Assembly (NCBI GenBank): GCA_905221605.1
Contig: CAJNDS010002397.1
Coordinates: 312,001 to 376,000, forward strand
Length of the DNA stretch: 64,000 nt
DNA from: Symbiodinium natans
Taxonomy: Eukaryota > Sar > Dinophyceae > Suessiales > Symbiodiniaceae
Reading direction: 5' to 3'
Every line of letters starts with the position of its first letter. The stretch's first letter is position 1. Under the pieces are notes generated by a model. The model saw only the letters and a program-made list of their open reading frames with translations, ran no database searches and was not told where the DNA came from. The position numbers and the translations under genes were made by a program. Positions 1-13,900 of the stretch are shown piece after piece.

Positions 1-571
1 CTTGCGGCCCATGCTGGCGTACAGGTAGACAGCAAGAAGCAGAGAAAGCGTGGGAACCCAGCTTCCCCTTTCGTTTGGGGCTTTCGCGGCTTGCGGCTAA
101 GCTCTCTGATGCTTGCGTCCGTGCCACTGCGGCTGCGTCGCAAACCTTTCCAGAAGCCCAGCTTTACGCAGAAGTGGTTTGTGTGCCAAAGTTCGGGGGG
201 GCCGCCGCAGAAACTCGGATTTTTCAGGAGCTCTTCGTCCAGCCGGAGAAAGGACAGAAACTCAGCTGCTGATCTTGCCACACGTGAGGTCTACTTGTCT
301 GTGTAGTGCAGAGCTGTTTGCTTGTCTATGCCTATGCCTTCGTCCTAATTCGTCTTAACCTTCCTGAGCATGCCTGGCTACGGCAGGAGCGAGCATCGAG
401 CTCAGCAACACGCTCCAAGGTGCCCCCGTGGTCCTGATTCGTCCCTGCCTTTGAGAATTTTGAACCTTGCCCGAAGGGTTAGTCGTCGGCCTCGCAGAGT
501 TGGCGGCACCATGCCATCGTTGCCGCAAGAGATTGCAGTTGCTACAGTGACTGGACTGCTCTTGCTGAGCA

Positions 572-1066
572 TTGCTGGAGCAGGCGAGCGACTCCAGGAA
601 AGACAAGAAGGAGAAGGAGAAGAAAGACAAGCACAAGGATGTAGAAAAAGTGAAGAAAGACAAGGACAAAAGGGACAAGCACAAGAAGGACAAAGACAAC
701 GACAAAGACAAGAAAGACAAGGACAGAGACAAGGATAAAGACAAGAAGGACAAGGCAAAGGAGAAGGAACAGGAGAAACCTGTAGAACCGGAAAAGAAGA
801 AGGAGATAGACTTGGAAGAGAAGGATCGAGCAAAGGAAAAGGAAAAGGACAACGACAAGGACAAGGAGAAGGACAGAGAAAAAGATAAGCAGAAGGATAA
901 GGAAAAAGAGAAAGAGAAGGACAAGGACAAGGACAAAGACAAGGAGCGGGAAAGGGCCCGGGAGAAGGACAAAGACAAGGAGAGGGACAAGGCGAAGGAG
1001 AAGGCGAAGGAGAGGGACAAGGAGAAAGAGAAGGCAAAGAAGCGACGCAGGCCAGGTGTGTGTTAA
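572..1066 (+). CDS. Lys/Asp/Glu-rich low-complexity exon of an unidentified gene
   Basis: The open frame is almost entirely K, D, E and R in short KDK, KEK and DKD runs, and becomes basic at the end (KKRRR). The same region read in other frames or antisense gives only repetitive Ser/Leu/Phe strings, so this sense frame is the credible one. There is no ATG at the left edge; the frame probably continues from an upstream exon. The right edge runs into GTGTGTG, a plausible GT donor, just after RRRP. Such charged tracts are typical of nuclear, RNA-processing or DEAD-box-associated proteins, but no catalytic domain is visible and I assign no function. A second K/R/S-rich exon at 1713-1860 probably belongs to the same gene. 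Confidence 0.45.
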   Translation: MLEQASDSRKDKKEKEKKDKHKDVEKVKKDKDKRDKHKKDKDNDKDKKDKDRDKDKDKKDKAKEKEQEKPVEPEKKKEIDLEEKDRAKEKEKDNDKDKEKDREKDKQKDKEKEKEKDKDKDKDKERERAREKDKDKERDKAKEKAKERDKEKEKAKKRRRPGVC

Positions 1067-1712
1067 GTCATGGCCATTTTGGCTTGCCATGCGCGTAGTG
1101 GTGCAGCATTCGCTCGTACTGCGCCCTGCTCAGCACGTCTTCATCTTCTTCCTCGAGCCGACCAAGGTTAGCAACCTTGTTGTCAAATGTCAGCCTATGG
1201 TACTCGTAACTATTTGTGGCTTTTTAATGCTGGTAGCTGCTTTTCCTCGACAGTTGGAACGGCAAAGGCGCAGATGTGTCTCTTGTCAGCCGTCATCCTG
1301 ACATGCTTGACAAGGAAGTCCAAGGCAAGGAAAAAGGACGACAAGACCGAGGCAAGTGAAGTTACATCACAAGGATCTGTGGCGTCTGTAGTCATAGCCA
1401 GTGCTGCGGCAAGTTGACGTTTGTGCATGACTGCTTTGAGGGACAGAAGCAACGTGTAGGCTCAGCGGATCTGACACAACCTTGTCACTCAACGCTGTGA
1501 TTTAGAGCCGGCTTGTCAGGGAAAAGACAGACTGAAACGCAGCCTGTGGCTCAGGGGTTATCACTGGCCTGAGGGAACGGCTGAGTAAGCCACAGTTGAC
1601 TTGGGGGGTGTTTGAAATTGCTCGGCAGGCGTGCGTTGTCCTGTGCCACCATGTATTAGTACAATTGCTGTCAATAGCCCCTCAATGCATGTCCAGGTGA
1701 GAATGGCTCAAG

Positions 1713-2110
1713 GAAAGAGAAAGGGAAGGAGAAGGGGAAGGAGTCGAAGGAATCCTCGAGTTCGAGCAGCGACTCGAGCCGTCGGCGCCGAAGAAGGAAG
1801 CGGAAAGAGCGCGAGAAGGACTGCTGGGATTGCCGTGACGACGCCGATGATTTGGCTTTAGCTGCTTTATCCTTGCCGGGTGGGGGCAGTTGTGGACGGG
1901 ACTTGGACCATCGGCCTAACTTGCAGAAGTTAGTTCTGGACAGATGTAGGAGCGTAGAAAAAAGAAAGAAAAGAATAAATCGAAAAAGTCGGGTAGCCCA
2001 GCTGGTGCTTCAGAATGCTGCCATCTTGCACCCACTTGTGCCTCCCAAGCATCACTCAGTATTGACATTCTCAGCACTTCGAAGAAGTCCAAGGGCCCCG
2101 AAGGATTTGC
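1713..2110 (+). CDS. Ser/Arg/Lys-rich exon(s), probably the same gene as 572-1066
   Basis: After an AG|G acceptor (GGCTCAAG then GAAAGAG) one frame reads KGKEKGKESKESSSSSSDSS, then a run of arginines, KRKEREKD and DADDLALAALSL. This SR-like composition matches the lysine-rich exon upstream. A further stretch around 1950-2100, in another frame, reads RRKKKEKNKSKKSGSPAGA and STSKKSKGPEGFAEG, again basic and low in complexity, so at least one intron separates the two. No recognised domain is present. Exon borders after about 1860 are uncertain. It may be a nuclear SR-like or RNA-binding tail; that is inference from composition only. Confidence 0.35.
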
Positions 2111-2239
2111 CGAAGGTTGCATCTTCACAGTCTGTTTGGTTGGGAGCTTCAGGTCAAGTTCCACCTCTAGCACCTCCAGCTGAGCGTGCCATGGCCGAGG
2201 GCGAGCGCGGGGCACAACCATTGGCAGGGGTTCGATAGC

Positions 2240-5200
2240 AATCACTCAGCCACTCTTAGCTGTCCTTCGCATTTTGTTTCGAAAGAATGAATCATGGCCC
2301 CTTTACGAGTCAGAAGCGCAAGAGCTCTCGCAGCACACCCGGGGCCAGCACAGACCCGCATGAAGTGGGGCTGTGGGCAATAAAATCAAGAGACAAAGTT
2401 GTGGTAAGGATGCTATCGTGTGCTATGACGCGCGATCTGAATCAAGTCTCCAACCTGAATCTGTTTGAGCTGTTAAGACATTGGGCGGTAGCAAGTAGCA
2501 CTAGAATCAGTCCGATGCCTAAGGCTTCAGGTGCCCGCAGCGTTTCAGTTCAGAGAGGTGAATCAATGAGGTCCTCAGCACTGCACAACATGACAAGCCA
2601 GCACGCCTAAGACATGGCATCATCTTGCACGATATATGATGCTAAACTCGAAACAATCGAATTGCATAGTACACCAAGCTTCATCTTAGCAGTCCTTAAA
2701 CATGGGGCAGAAGTCTGGCCGTCTGCGTGGGATGCCTATCATGATAGGGAAGTGGAATCTGTTCATGGGCACTGCAGGGCACGGTGTGCCATTATGTAGA
2801 AGCATGTGTTATGCGCATTGATTTTGATCGCAAGATGCAAAGGACGCTGCCGCGATGCCACGAGAGATGCAAGGGCTTCGACGGCCCCATCCACAGAAGC
2901 CGACCAGGAGAGCGGCCTTCGGAAAGATGGGCAGTCGTCCGGAGAGCCGTGTGATTTTCGCTGTGCCAGGAGACGCCTGACCGATCTTCGCCGAGGCGAT
3001 AGTGCTGAAATATTCGACTGTCAAGACTCGTTCGTATCCATGTCGTCTGACTTGTCCTCATCGTCAGTCCCGAGAAAGCAGCCCTTTACGGCACAAGGAT
3101 GGTTCATGGTCGGCTGTCCTTCGATCGTGTGCGTACCACAAACCCCGAGCTGCGAGACGTTCCATAGCTTGCTGTTTCTTTTACCTCCTGGCCGAAGAGA
3201 TATTTTCGCGCAGGTTGATTTTGCTGGTAAAGGGCCAGCCGCCTCAGGGGAGCAAGGTGCGTTCCCTCTGCAGGGTCGGTGCTCCATTAAGTAGCCCCGG
3301 TCCCAAGTGGGAAGAGTAGTGCAGGCTTGTGTGGCTTCTGCTGAATTAAATGCAAGGGACTAGAATGCCAAGCCTGGCGAGCCCTGATCGTGCTCCTCCG
3401 CCGCCATCAAGGAACGTTCTATATCTCTTTAGCTTCGTCAGGCAACTCCCGCTGGGTTCCAAATCCCAAGCAGTCCATGTCTGGGCTAGCGGCTAGATGG
3501 CTGCAGTAACTGTTTCTGTGCTCTTTCGTGTTGGAATTAGGTCCACGACTATGCATGATGTCTCCTCTTGCTAGCAACTGTCTCAACTTACTCATTGCCC
3601 AAAGCGTTTTCCTATGTCGCCTCCATGTTCTTTGCCGAAACACGCCGTTGGGCAAGATCTTCCTTCGCAACCTGGCATCGGATGGGATGAGTAGTGCTTT
3701 TTTCTTGCACGAGTGAGCGACTAGTCGTTAAAGGTTGAGTCCATTTTACTATTACCAATCACTCCCGGCCATGTTGTGGAGTCCACATGAGTCCACCTAG
3801 GCGTTGCAGACCAAGTTCAGAACAATCGGCGTTTGGCGCCAAGCAGGAAGAGGCTGTGCCCATCGTGCCATACACCCCTCCTCTTCATGACGCCCAGGTT
3901 CTACCGGGTCTAAAGCCTAAAGCCGTGCAGCTGTGGTCATGTTTGGCTCTGCGCTGGCTCTGCATCAGAGTGTACTTGCTACAACATGGTGGCAGCTATG
4001 GAGTCTGTCGGAGAATCACAAGCGACTCCCTGCATGTGCTAACCCTCTTTCAGCACCATGCGTCGCGGTGTCTGCCAGTGTACGCCGTGCCCAGAGGCCC
4101 ACCCGTTGCTTCCGAGAACGCGGCATGCCAGCAAAGAGTCCTGGGATTCCTCGCAAACGCAATGTTCATGCGCCGTCAGCAAGACAGCTTTGTAGACCAC
4201 AACCTGTGCGAATGCCTCAAGCACATACATCGCCTCAAGCTCGCAGGACTTGCAGGAAACTAGGAAGCTGTCCATCAAGCATCCACCGTTTGTTGCTTTG
4301 CTCGATGATCGACTCAGAAACTCGACATGTGACCTGCAAAGGACATTCGGCGTACTTCGAGATTGGCTGCTGCCATGCTTGCTTCCACCAGCGCTGGTTC
4401 TCGTGCATCTTGGTTTCAGGAACCTTGCAGTGCGTGTATGGTTTGTTTCTCGCAATGGGAGCGGATGGAGAGTGGCCGAACTTGACTTGCCCAGCACGGT
4501 TGCAGCAGTGTAAGGGAAGGGCTCAGGAACAGAGGGCAACTTTCGCTGCATCCGTTATGCATGAAAGCACAGCTGATCAAGTTTCAAGATCAACTTAGAC
4601 TATCTTCGGCCTGCCAGTGTTTGAAGCCAGAATTTGAAAGTTATCTTTGACTGCTTCAGTCAGGTCAGCCTCCTTGATCAGCTCCTGGCATGCAGTAAGG
4701 AGTCGAGTAGCAATGTGAGGCGATTGGATCACGATGGGCACGGGGGTCTCGGATCCTTTGTTTGTTTTTGCCTTTTTCTAGTTTCACGGTTTCACAGGAG
4801 CTTCGGTCTTGCGGTGCGGGATTCCAGTATTCGTTGACATCTGTGAGGTAGCAACCAGCACCTGATGCAACCTGGCGTCTTCCCGTATCCATTCGTGCTG
4901 GTGACCGCGCATTGCTTCTGTTGACACTGAGATGCAAGCATGTCATGACATGGGGTGGGCTCTGGGTAGTTTGCAGCGACAAAGTCCTGACGAGCTGCGT
5001 CGCTACCGCGGTGGCTGGCTAGGTCCATAGCTAGTTTTCGATGCAGTTTCTCCTGAAATCTACAAAGACTCTGGATTTCCGCTCCGCGGCGAGTTGCCCA
5101 GGCTCCTTCTTTGCTGGCATCCTTCTTCTTTGCAAGCCATCGCTGTTCCCGGCTTTGACGGACTCGAATCTGATGTTGGTCTACGGGAAAGGCAGTTGTG

Positions 5201-8200
5201 ATTGGTTAGAAGATAGAACAGAGCGAAGAGAGCTAGAAGAGTAGGGATCCTACCGAAATTCTACCCACTCGCTTTGGAACAAATGCGCAGTTCTGCTCAG
5301 TGAGTGCCGCCGTGGCAAGGATCCAGACAGAATGGTTGACATCAGCCTGCAGTACTGCTTGAGGACCATGCCTCAGATGCTCAGGGCTCCTTGTGCAGCG
5401 AGTGGGGGTCTTCATAGTGTTTCGCCATGGAATCATGCCTGCAGGGAAATACTTCCCATCGCGGCCTGCTTTGCAATATCACTGGCCACTGGGCAGAGAT
5501 GCTTTTGGTGGTCTGTGGCCCAACTGTGTGGCTGGTTTAGGAACAGCAGCTGCACAAGCCCTGAGGTGACGAGCAACATGGCCTACAAGTACTGCACTGT
5601 AGCATTTCTGCAGATGATGAAGGAGAGCAACATAGTGACTCGCCCATTGACGAGATTGCTTTGAATCTCTGAGTGCGGCGCCCGTGCATGACTCCTGGCC
5701 TCACACGATATGGGGTGCTAGCACGAGTACTATACAACTAATACTAGCAGTACGCGCGCGTGCCTTATTTGACGCCGCGTCCGTTTGCATCCGAAGGCCG
5801 TTTTTCATCGACAAAAGCAGTGTTTCTGTCAACGAGCCTCATTCCTGAAGAATGCCGCGTTTTTTGGCTTTTGAAGGCCGCAGGCTGGCCAAGCCAAGCC
5901 AAGCCAGAGCCGATTTTTGAAACATATTTAATTGGGATAGGGAATGCGAGACCCCCATCGAGAATGCTAGTCCCTCATAAGACATACACGAGTACATGTA
6001 CAATCCTTTCGCACTTGCATTTTCGCATTCTCCGATGTGAACGTTTTGCTTTCATACCTCTTCTTTCACAAAGATCTATGCAACATCTGAAGCAAGAGGT
6101 GCGAACAAAGTCACATCAGAGAATGCAAACATGCAAGTGCAAAAACACTGTAAACACCGACATTTCCACACCTGGCAAAAGCAGGGGAAGGGTCAAACAT
6201 TACGCAAAAAGAGAAGCAAACGAAAACCCGGCACTCTTTGGAAAGGGGCCTCTGAAGCATAGCATTCCGATGCACGTGCTGAAACCACTGCAAATAACGG
6301 CGTGTTCAGCTGTGGGAGAAGGTCGCGAGGTGTGGAAAATCAAGATAAACATAGCGTCAAATACAAAACGGATGGGTAGGGGTGGTGGTAGTAGTTGTAG
6401 TAGAAGAAGTAGAAGTAGAAGCAGCAGCCGACTGGTAGTTGGCTGCTACTGCTACTCCTGCTTTTGTGGCGACTATGTAAATGTGTGGAGGGCGGACATT
6501 GACATATAAAATATATATGTACATATACATATATACATATATATGCATATGGCTATAGCATCCCCTTTACCTACTTGGCTCCCAGCCTTCCCAGGGGCTT
6601 CCCAAGTTTTTCCAGGGGTCGCTAGGGGCTTTCGGGGCTTCCAGCAGGCCTCCGATGGCAACGTAAACGTACTAAGATCCGGCCTTCTCAAGGCGGCATC
6701 GGCCACGCCTTTCCAGGGGCTTCCCAGGCATGCTAACAACCCGCTTTAGTTGGTGTGGCTTTTTCAGCTCCATGATATAGCATAGCTCAACTGTCCCAAC
6801 TCTGGCTCCCTTGACTTTGGGGGTTTGCCACTTCTTCGAGTCGACGGGATTATTTAAGGGCTGAGGTTTCCGGGTGTTTTGAAACCGGGCGGCCCCACCC
6901 AACTCGACGGAGGAAATGTACAACAATTGCTCGCTCTTTTAAATTTCCGTGTGTTCAATAAACAATCACCATGCAGCAGCTGCTATCTCTTCTTAAACTG
7001 CAGGTGACCATCTACCTCATGTCGGTTGCGGCCGGCATCGAGCATTTCTCGCTTGCAGCTAGATTAGCACATGTTGGTAAGATTCGGAACTTGTGGCGGC
7101 ACATGTTTCTCGCTGTGGCAGTCAGTCGGGCACGCGTCACTAGGTCAAGAGGTGCAAGGGAGTAGAGATACGATGTAGTAGAGAGACAGTCCGTACAGCT
7201 CGGTGGCCTTGCTGCTCGACTCCGTTTGTTAGCTGCACGAGCGTCCTGGAGTCATGGTCAATCTCAGGCCCAATCTGTGATCTTGATTGCGATGGTGTGT
7301 GCAACCTGGACTCTTTGACTCTGTTTATGTGAGAGGGCTTGTGTGTCAGAGACACGGTTGCGAGTTGTCGTTGTCGGCATTTGCAGAGAGCAGCGTTTTT
7401 TGCGAATTTCTAGAGCACTTCTGCTTTTGGAGGACTTGCATCCAGGGCGAGTTGCACTTCTCACTCTTTGGCCTCCTTCTCCAAGCCAGCTCTTCCCTCG
7501 CGGAAGCGGAGCCCGGAACTGCATTTAGAGAGCTTCAAACCTGTCTGGTACTTGTCTTCTGCATCGTTGGAGATGTAGCGGCTGAGTGCGATGTACACAG
7601 CACATGAACAATATGGGCACGCGGCATACGTGGCTTGACACTCCGGCATTCACGTTTCGCAGAGCATGTTGATCGCGCCAGCAGGTTTTGAAAGGGTACA
7701 CTGCATGCGTGCATAAGTTCGCAGACGTTCGCATCTGTACGTTCTTAGGCAAAGACCATCTTTCAGTGTTTGGCCTTGGCGCACGGCTCTGGCAAGCGGC
7801 TGGATCCGCTCTCGGCAGTGCCCCGAAGATGTAGTGGCACGTGAACAGCCTCAGTCCTTAAAGTTGTAGCAAGCCCCCCGTCCCTTTCTTTCATCAGGTA
7901 CTGGTGATTATGCCTCTGTGCGGGCTTCTGCTGGCAATGGTGATCCTCTTCCATTCCCATGCCCCTTAGTTTGCAACAGATGAAAAAGGATGCTGCGTTT
8001 ACGAGCAAGCACGCGGCTCTCTCAGAGACCTGGGCCAGGCTTTCGAGCTGACTTTCGTAGCCATTCCCAGCTACAAGCAGGCCTTTGACTTGAGCCCCTT
8101 GGCCTGCACACTCCCATAGACTGGCGGATTGGATGTTCGTGACCACCTGTTCCTGAACTTGCAGGGGCAGCCTTGGCCCTGAACGTTGCGAATGCCTTCG

Positions 8201-10940
8201 CTCCTCGGACTCCAGTGAGCAGTGACCTACAGAATTCCATCACATGACCGGGCGACGCCAGGTTCTCAATGTGCTCATCGCCATGTTCCTGAAAGTCCTG
8301 TCTCCTGTCGCCTACATCCTGACTGGCAATGTGACTTGGACAGTCGCTAGCCACTAGCCGCAGTGTTCTACTTCGATCATCCCCACCCTACGGCTACCTT
8401 GATGTGGGAGCCATACTGCCATGTGCAGATAGGTAGTCGCGGATACTTCGCCGCAGGCTTCTGTCCGGGAATCTCCCCAAAATTCTCTGAGGGTGGGCAC
8501 TCCAGGGATACTCAGCGGACGCTCCAGAGATACTCACAGGCGCTCTGCGCTCTGAAGAGGGGCACTCCAGGGATGCTCGGCGAGACTTTCTGCCGGTCGA
8601 GCAACCCTGCCTCGAGGGTGGGGAAAAATGTCTGCATGCCTGTACGTATGTATGTATGTGTGTATGTGCGAACGTGCGAATGTGCGTATGTATGGAAGTG
8701 TGTATGTATGTATATGTAAGTATGTATGTAAGTATGTATATATGTCTTTCGTGGCTCACTTAGGTGAAGGACCCATCGTGCCGCGGCTGCAACAGCAGCA
8801 CGCAGTCCGCCTGGCTCACCCCAAATTGAGCCAGAATAGCACCCTCCATTACCCGTCTTCGAAACATCTCGCAGCTAGTATCACATGCAGGTGGTCATGT
8901 CAGCCATGCTCCTGCATGATGCTCGACAGCAACAGCTTGGTGCCATTTTGATTTTCATTGCGGCTGCAATGCCCTGTGAAGCCTATCCGTAGCAAAGTTA
9001 GTGGACGTGCCTTCATTTGACAGCGCTGGATTCAGGAACCGATTAGCAACAAACAAGTCTGCGGCTTCAGCATGCAGATTGCTCTTGTATTCCTGTGGAG
9101 TACATTGAAGCAGTGTCTTGGCAGCATTTTACTGCGCAGCAGTCTGTGGGTGCCTTTATAATCAGTGCACAAGCGTGCGCTTCCGGACTGCTCAGGCTTA
9201 CAAAGAAGAGTGCCTCAAATTGATGCTCATGACATGGCGATTCGAGCACTCTGGTGAACTGGATGGGCGCCTTCTACAAATCTGCTGTAGACTTCGCTGA
9301 AAGTGCCTTTGTTGATGTAGTCGTGCTTGAGAAAGAACGTTATGCACACGGGCGCTGCTCATGGTATTTCCTGGTTGGGTTCTGTCCTGCCCGATCGGCA
9401 TCAAACATCCCTAGGCTTTGATTGTGTCAGCATCATGGGCCCCGCACCTTCAACCATTGCGCATATCGCACAGCCATTTGGCTCTAGCGTACATATCAGG
9501 TCTGTCACCTAGCCTTGAGCACCGTTTTCGCAGAGACAATGTCAGATTTTCCGGTCGCAGACGAGCTTAAGCAGCACAGCGTGTTCCTACCGCAGGTGCT
9601 TGAGGCTGGGTGTTTACGGTAGTACCTGGGCTTGCCATGTATTATCTCCACGGCGCAGTGACTCAGCTTGAAGCGAGCAGGCTGCTCTGCCTCTTACTTT
9701 ACACTTTCCATGGCTTGCCATCACTCGATAGCACGTGGACCCGATGGGCATCATGAATTCTGTGAGGTGACGAGAGCTAAGCTTCATATCTAAGGGATGC
9801 TGTTGTGGATCTTAGCTGCTTTCGCAGTGCCGGCGCTTGGCGCCACACCGCGGCAAGTGCAGGCATTTCCCTCCTTTGCATGCGCCTCCGTGAGAGAGTG
9901 CCATTTTCTTGTACTGCTGCCAGCGTGTCATGCTATGCCAGGTCCTTGCAGATGGATCTGTTCACGCCTTCTCTCATTCTCACCGTGACTTAGATTAGAT
10001 TGTGCAGTCACTGCAACCACAACTGCTTGTGCATATCTCGCCATATTTACCGACAAGCTTGCAAGCAACCTTGAAAACCCAGCAAGGGTCACGAAGTCAT
10101 AAACAGGTCAACCAGCACCGATACAAAGGAACCTGAAGACGTGAAGAACACACCACAGCAAGATGTGCACTGGAGTCCAACAGAAACTGCCAAACAATAC
10201 CTGGTCAAGGAGTTCCATCTGTTTCCTTGTGTGCAGTGATGCTCGTGCTTGCTGTGCAACATCTGGCACTGAGTTTGGCCCTCTGCCAGCCTGCTCCGAC
10301 GTCAAACTGCTGACCTGGCAGGTCCGTGCGCCTTTGGGTTAGATGGGTCATGACTAAACATGCCGTGACCCGGCCTGGTGCGGCCCGACAAAGAAGCTTT
10401 TCGTTCTTCTTTGACGCCTCCCGAAGGTTTCGCGCGCTCGACGCCTTCCCCTACAATTGCAGCTGCAAACGTGAGCAGCGCCCGTGCTCAATAGTAGATG
10501 GTGCAGGTTCGGGATTTGGACCCCCGAGGATCATTCTCTCAGATTCCGCGATGCCCTCTCTAGGTGGTTTGGCCAGTGGGCTCGCCAACGTGACAAACTC
10601 CCTTGACCACCTGCAAGGCCTGCGCAGACATCAGTAGCCATGGGTCGGGTGGCTGGAGCATGGACTGGCATGTGCAGGGTCTGAGTCCTGAGTGTCAGTT
10701 TCAGCTCTTTGACTCATATGTTATCGCCTTGGCGAACACAATCACAATTTTGGCCCAAAGAGCCTGTGTCGCAGAATATAGGCACCTTGTGACTTGAAAG
10801 CACGGCACCCAGTGGCAGGCGATGTCTCCTCAGCAGAGGTCATGCACGTGAGGTTGGATGGCCACGGCATCTGGCCTTGAAAGCTGCGAATAGGCTTTGG
10901 CTTTGACATCCTTTTGAAATGGCACTCCTAAGGCGACACC
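2240..10940. other. Mostly non-coding stretch
   Basis: No open frame here shows a recognisable domain, coherent codon use or exon borders I can support. Visible content is simple sequence: TA-rich repeats at 6500-6550, imperfect CCAGGGGCTT-type repeats at 6575-6735, imperfect ACTCCAGGGATRCTC repeats at 8490-8580 and a GTAT-rich tract at 8640-8746. Unrecognised short exons may be present. Confidence 0.5.
8640..8746. repeat. GTAT-type microsatellite
   Basis: Imperfect tandem GTAT/GTGC/GTAA tetramers. Open frames over it on both strands are artefacts of the repeat. Confidence 0.85.
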
Positions 10941-13900
10941 TTGGAGATCGTGAGCACAATCATTTTTACCATGACGGTCTGCGTCGTGCTCTCAAAGAGG
11001 GCGTTGTCTTGCGATACTCGGTATCTCGCGTTGCTGGTAACGAGTGAAGCCGAGGTGTGGCTGCTGGTTGGTTTCAAAGTCTTGAGCTGGCTCTATCCCA
11101 CGCTTTATTCTCAACGAGTCTTGCTTGCAGAAAGCACAAGCTGTGACTTTTCCCGCCGCCCCCTTGCTCCATTCTTGCAAAAGTGAAGATGAAGAACATC
11201 GTAACCTTAAGCAGCAGGAGAGCTGGAGCAGAGAGGCTTCTGCAGCAGTGAGGGTGTGGGACTTGCGGAAGCTATCGCGGTGTCCTGGCAGCATTGACTC
11301 ATTGACCCCTTGCACAACTCCACGTGCTTCATCGCACCTCTCAGAAGACCCGAACAGCTGAGGATGTGACATCGCTGTGGCACCAGCTAGCTGTTGTGCC
11401 CCGCACAGCATGCGAAATATCTGTAGTGTCAGTCTAGCTCGGCCCGTTCTACATCCGCTCCAGTTGTGGAGCAAAACAAGGCAATGTTCCTGAAGGAGGA
11501 GGACGTTCTGGAGGTGCAGGGCCTGGACGCGTGGATGCACATGCAGTTTCAGTGGTTGCTAAGCTTGCAGTCAGTTCTTTTTCTCTGATACGCCAAACAG
11601 AGAGTCATGTCTGGGCCAGCATGCATGGGTTTGCCGGTGGGAGTACTTCCTGTACTTTGTGTTGCTGGTGGCAGTGTGCGTCCTGCTGCTTGGCGGTGGC
11701 ACAGTACGTTGCTTAGGTTGTCATTGCGGATCATTATGTCCCTTTGTCTGGTTCCGGCAGCTCGGTTGACGGTACCAACAGATCTTCAGCGAGGAATCTA
11801 CACACGAACATGCTCTTAAGTCATGACATGATAAACTCTGGGGGCACAAAGGTCATCGTCTGCCCACTGCACTGGACACATGTCCAGCCACACAGCTCTG
11901 AGCTTTTCTCGCGGCTAAACTTGGCAGTCAGCGAGGATCGCTACTTTGCAGCCTGGCGTCAAGACACATTCACATTCCTATCCCATCGGAAATCACGTAG
12001 ACCTCCAGGGCTGTGAGAGCAGCACGTGCTGTAGGTTTTGTGGATCCATGTCGCAGTGGTTTGGGCCGTGGTCTTGCTGACGACCCGCCTCTGGGAGAAA
12101 ATTAGAGAAATGCCATGTGCGTCTTGCACTTGTGACGCTGGGTTGGCCAAGGGCAGCTGCACATGGCCATGAAGCAGCCACTTGGCATTGAAGTCATATT
12201 GCCGTTTCAGACCTCATGTCACCACTAAGCAACCGGACCTTCACCGAGGTTTGTTCCTGCACGCCACCGCTGGCTCAGTGCAATGGAGTTCCCACGGTCC
12301 ACCACGGTCTTGGCGCCTTTCCATGACAGGGATTAAGAAGTTCTGCTCCTGGAGAACGTTTTGGGGAGAATCCAAAAAATCGACCCCCACCCCCCCTCTC
12401 ACAAAAAAGAAACCTGCTGCCGATGATAGTGACAATGTTGTTGATGGGTGATGGTGTTGAAGGTGACAATACGTAAGCAACACCAAAGATGATGCTAAAG
12501 ATCTGAACTGAGGCTCAAGAAATCTCAAGACTTACGACCTGGCAGACCAAGAATGATGATATGAACGTTAAGTGATCGTGCCACTTGAGGCGAAGATGAG
12601 AAGGGTATGTTGAGGGGAAGGGAATGGAGGAGGCAGATAGTTAGGACAAGAAAAAAGAAGAGACAGAGCAGAGCGGGAGTGGGAGTGAGGGTTGACAGAG
12701 ACAGAGGGAGACCCCTCATGCCCAGCGGAAGAAGAAGAAGAAGAAGAAGAAGAAGAAGAAGAAGAAGAAGAAGAAGAAGAAGAAGAAGAAGAAGAAGAAG
12801 AAGAAGAAGAAGAAGAGAGCAAACAAAAAAAGAGATGGACTTGGCCCTCGCTGTCCACGAGCACTAGAAAGTTCTGCTATAATGAGGTTGGATGAGCCCG
12901 TTTTTCGGAGAATGGAAACGAGCCGAAGGCTTACAAGAAAAATTGCGTGGAATCCTGGAAGGCGATGGCTGGCTCGGAAGTGCAAATCCCATCCCTCTTC
13001 TGCTCAGGAAGACAGATGCCATAAGATGCCAATGGGCTCAACATCCTTGAGCGTTTCTGCTGAAGGCTCAAGGAAGGACCCTTTAAAAACACGGGTGGAA
13101 GGGTTGCAAGGTCAAGCGAGAAATGTGATTCAGAAAGCCCTATTGGGCTTCGAATGATGCCCTGAAAGCCGGTCCAACTTTCTTCGGACCGGTGCCGGAG
13201 CAAGCGAAGCAAGCAACAAGAGGTATCGCCAGAGGTCTCTCTCCCCTTGTCCCCCTTTCCCGTCCTTGGAGATTGCGCGTGTTGCTTTCAGGTGCAGGGC
13301 ATGCCAGAGTCCATGTCTTCAGATACACGCCCCGACCTTAGCACATGCGCTCTCCACGTGACTCAGAGCTGCTTTTGCCCTTTGCGCAGACTTGCGGCCG
13401 TTGAGGCTTGCAGTCTTACTTCACGGGCCTCTTCGGCGAGAATGCAGTTGTGCGCAGTGGCCCAGTCAGCAATCAGATGTGAACGCCAGATGCTGTTTTG
13501 CCCAGGTGAGGGAGGCAGCACAGCATGTAGACGAATGTAGCAGGGTGGCATTTTGCCAATGCCAGCATGTGTTCAAGGCAGATGCGTGCAATTCTGAGCA
13601 TCATGTGGTCTGACACACTAATCAGTATTCACAATTCATGGGGCTGCTTTGGCGCCTCATGCCGAGCCATGCCCGACTTGAGCTCAGAAACTCTCGGGCC
13701 TTATACAGGGGTAAGCCCGTAAAAAGAAGTCAGGAAATGAACAGACGCAACGTCTTGTGCCCATGTTTCTGTGTTGGGACTTACACTAGTACCGCAGCTA
13801 CTGTAGTGACTGTAGCAGCGCGGGGGTTTGAAGGCCATCTCTTCATTATTCGACGCATGCCTTGGCTACGTCTTTCAGCCACGCAGCCTTAGAGTCCTAA

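Noticed and set aside
355-1090. Long minus-strand Ser/Leu/Phe-rich open frames
   Set aside because: They are the antisense of the K/D/E-rich exon; low-complexity sequence lacks stops by composition.
11200-11345. VRVWDLRKL as a WD40 repeat
   Set aside because: A single short match with no further blades, within the interval of the channel gene.
12568-12985. Frames encoding poly-Glu, poly-Arg, poly-Ser or poly-Phe on both strands
   Set aside because: Translation of the GAA microsatellite.
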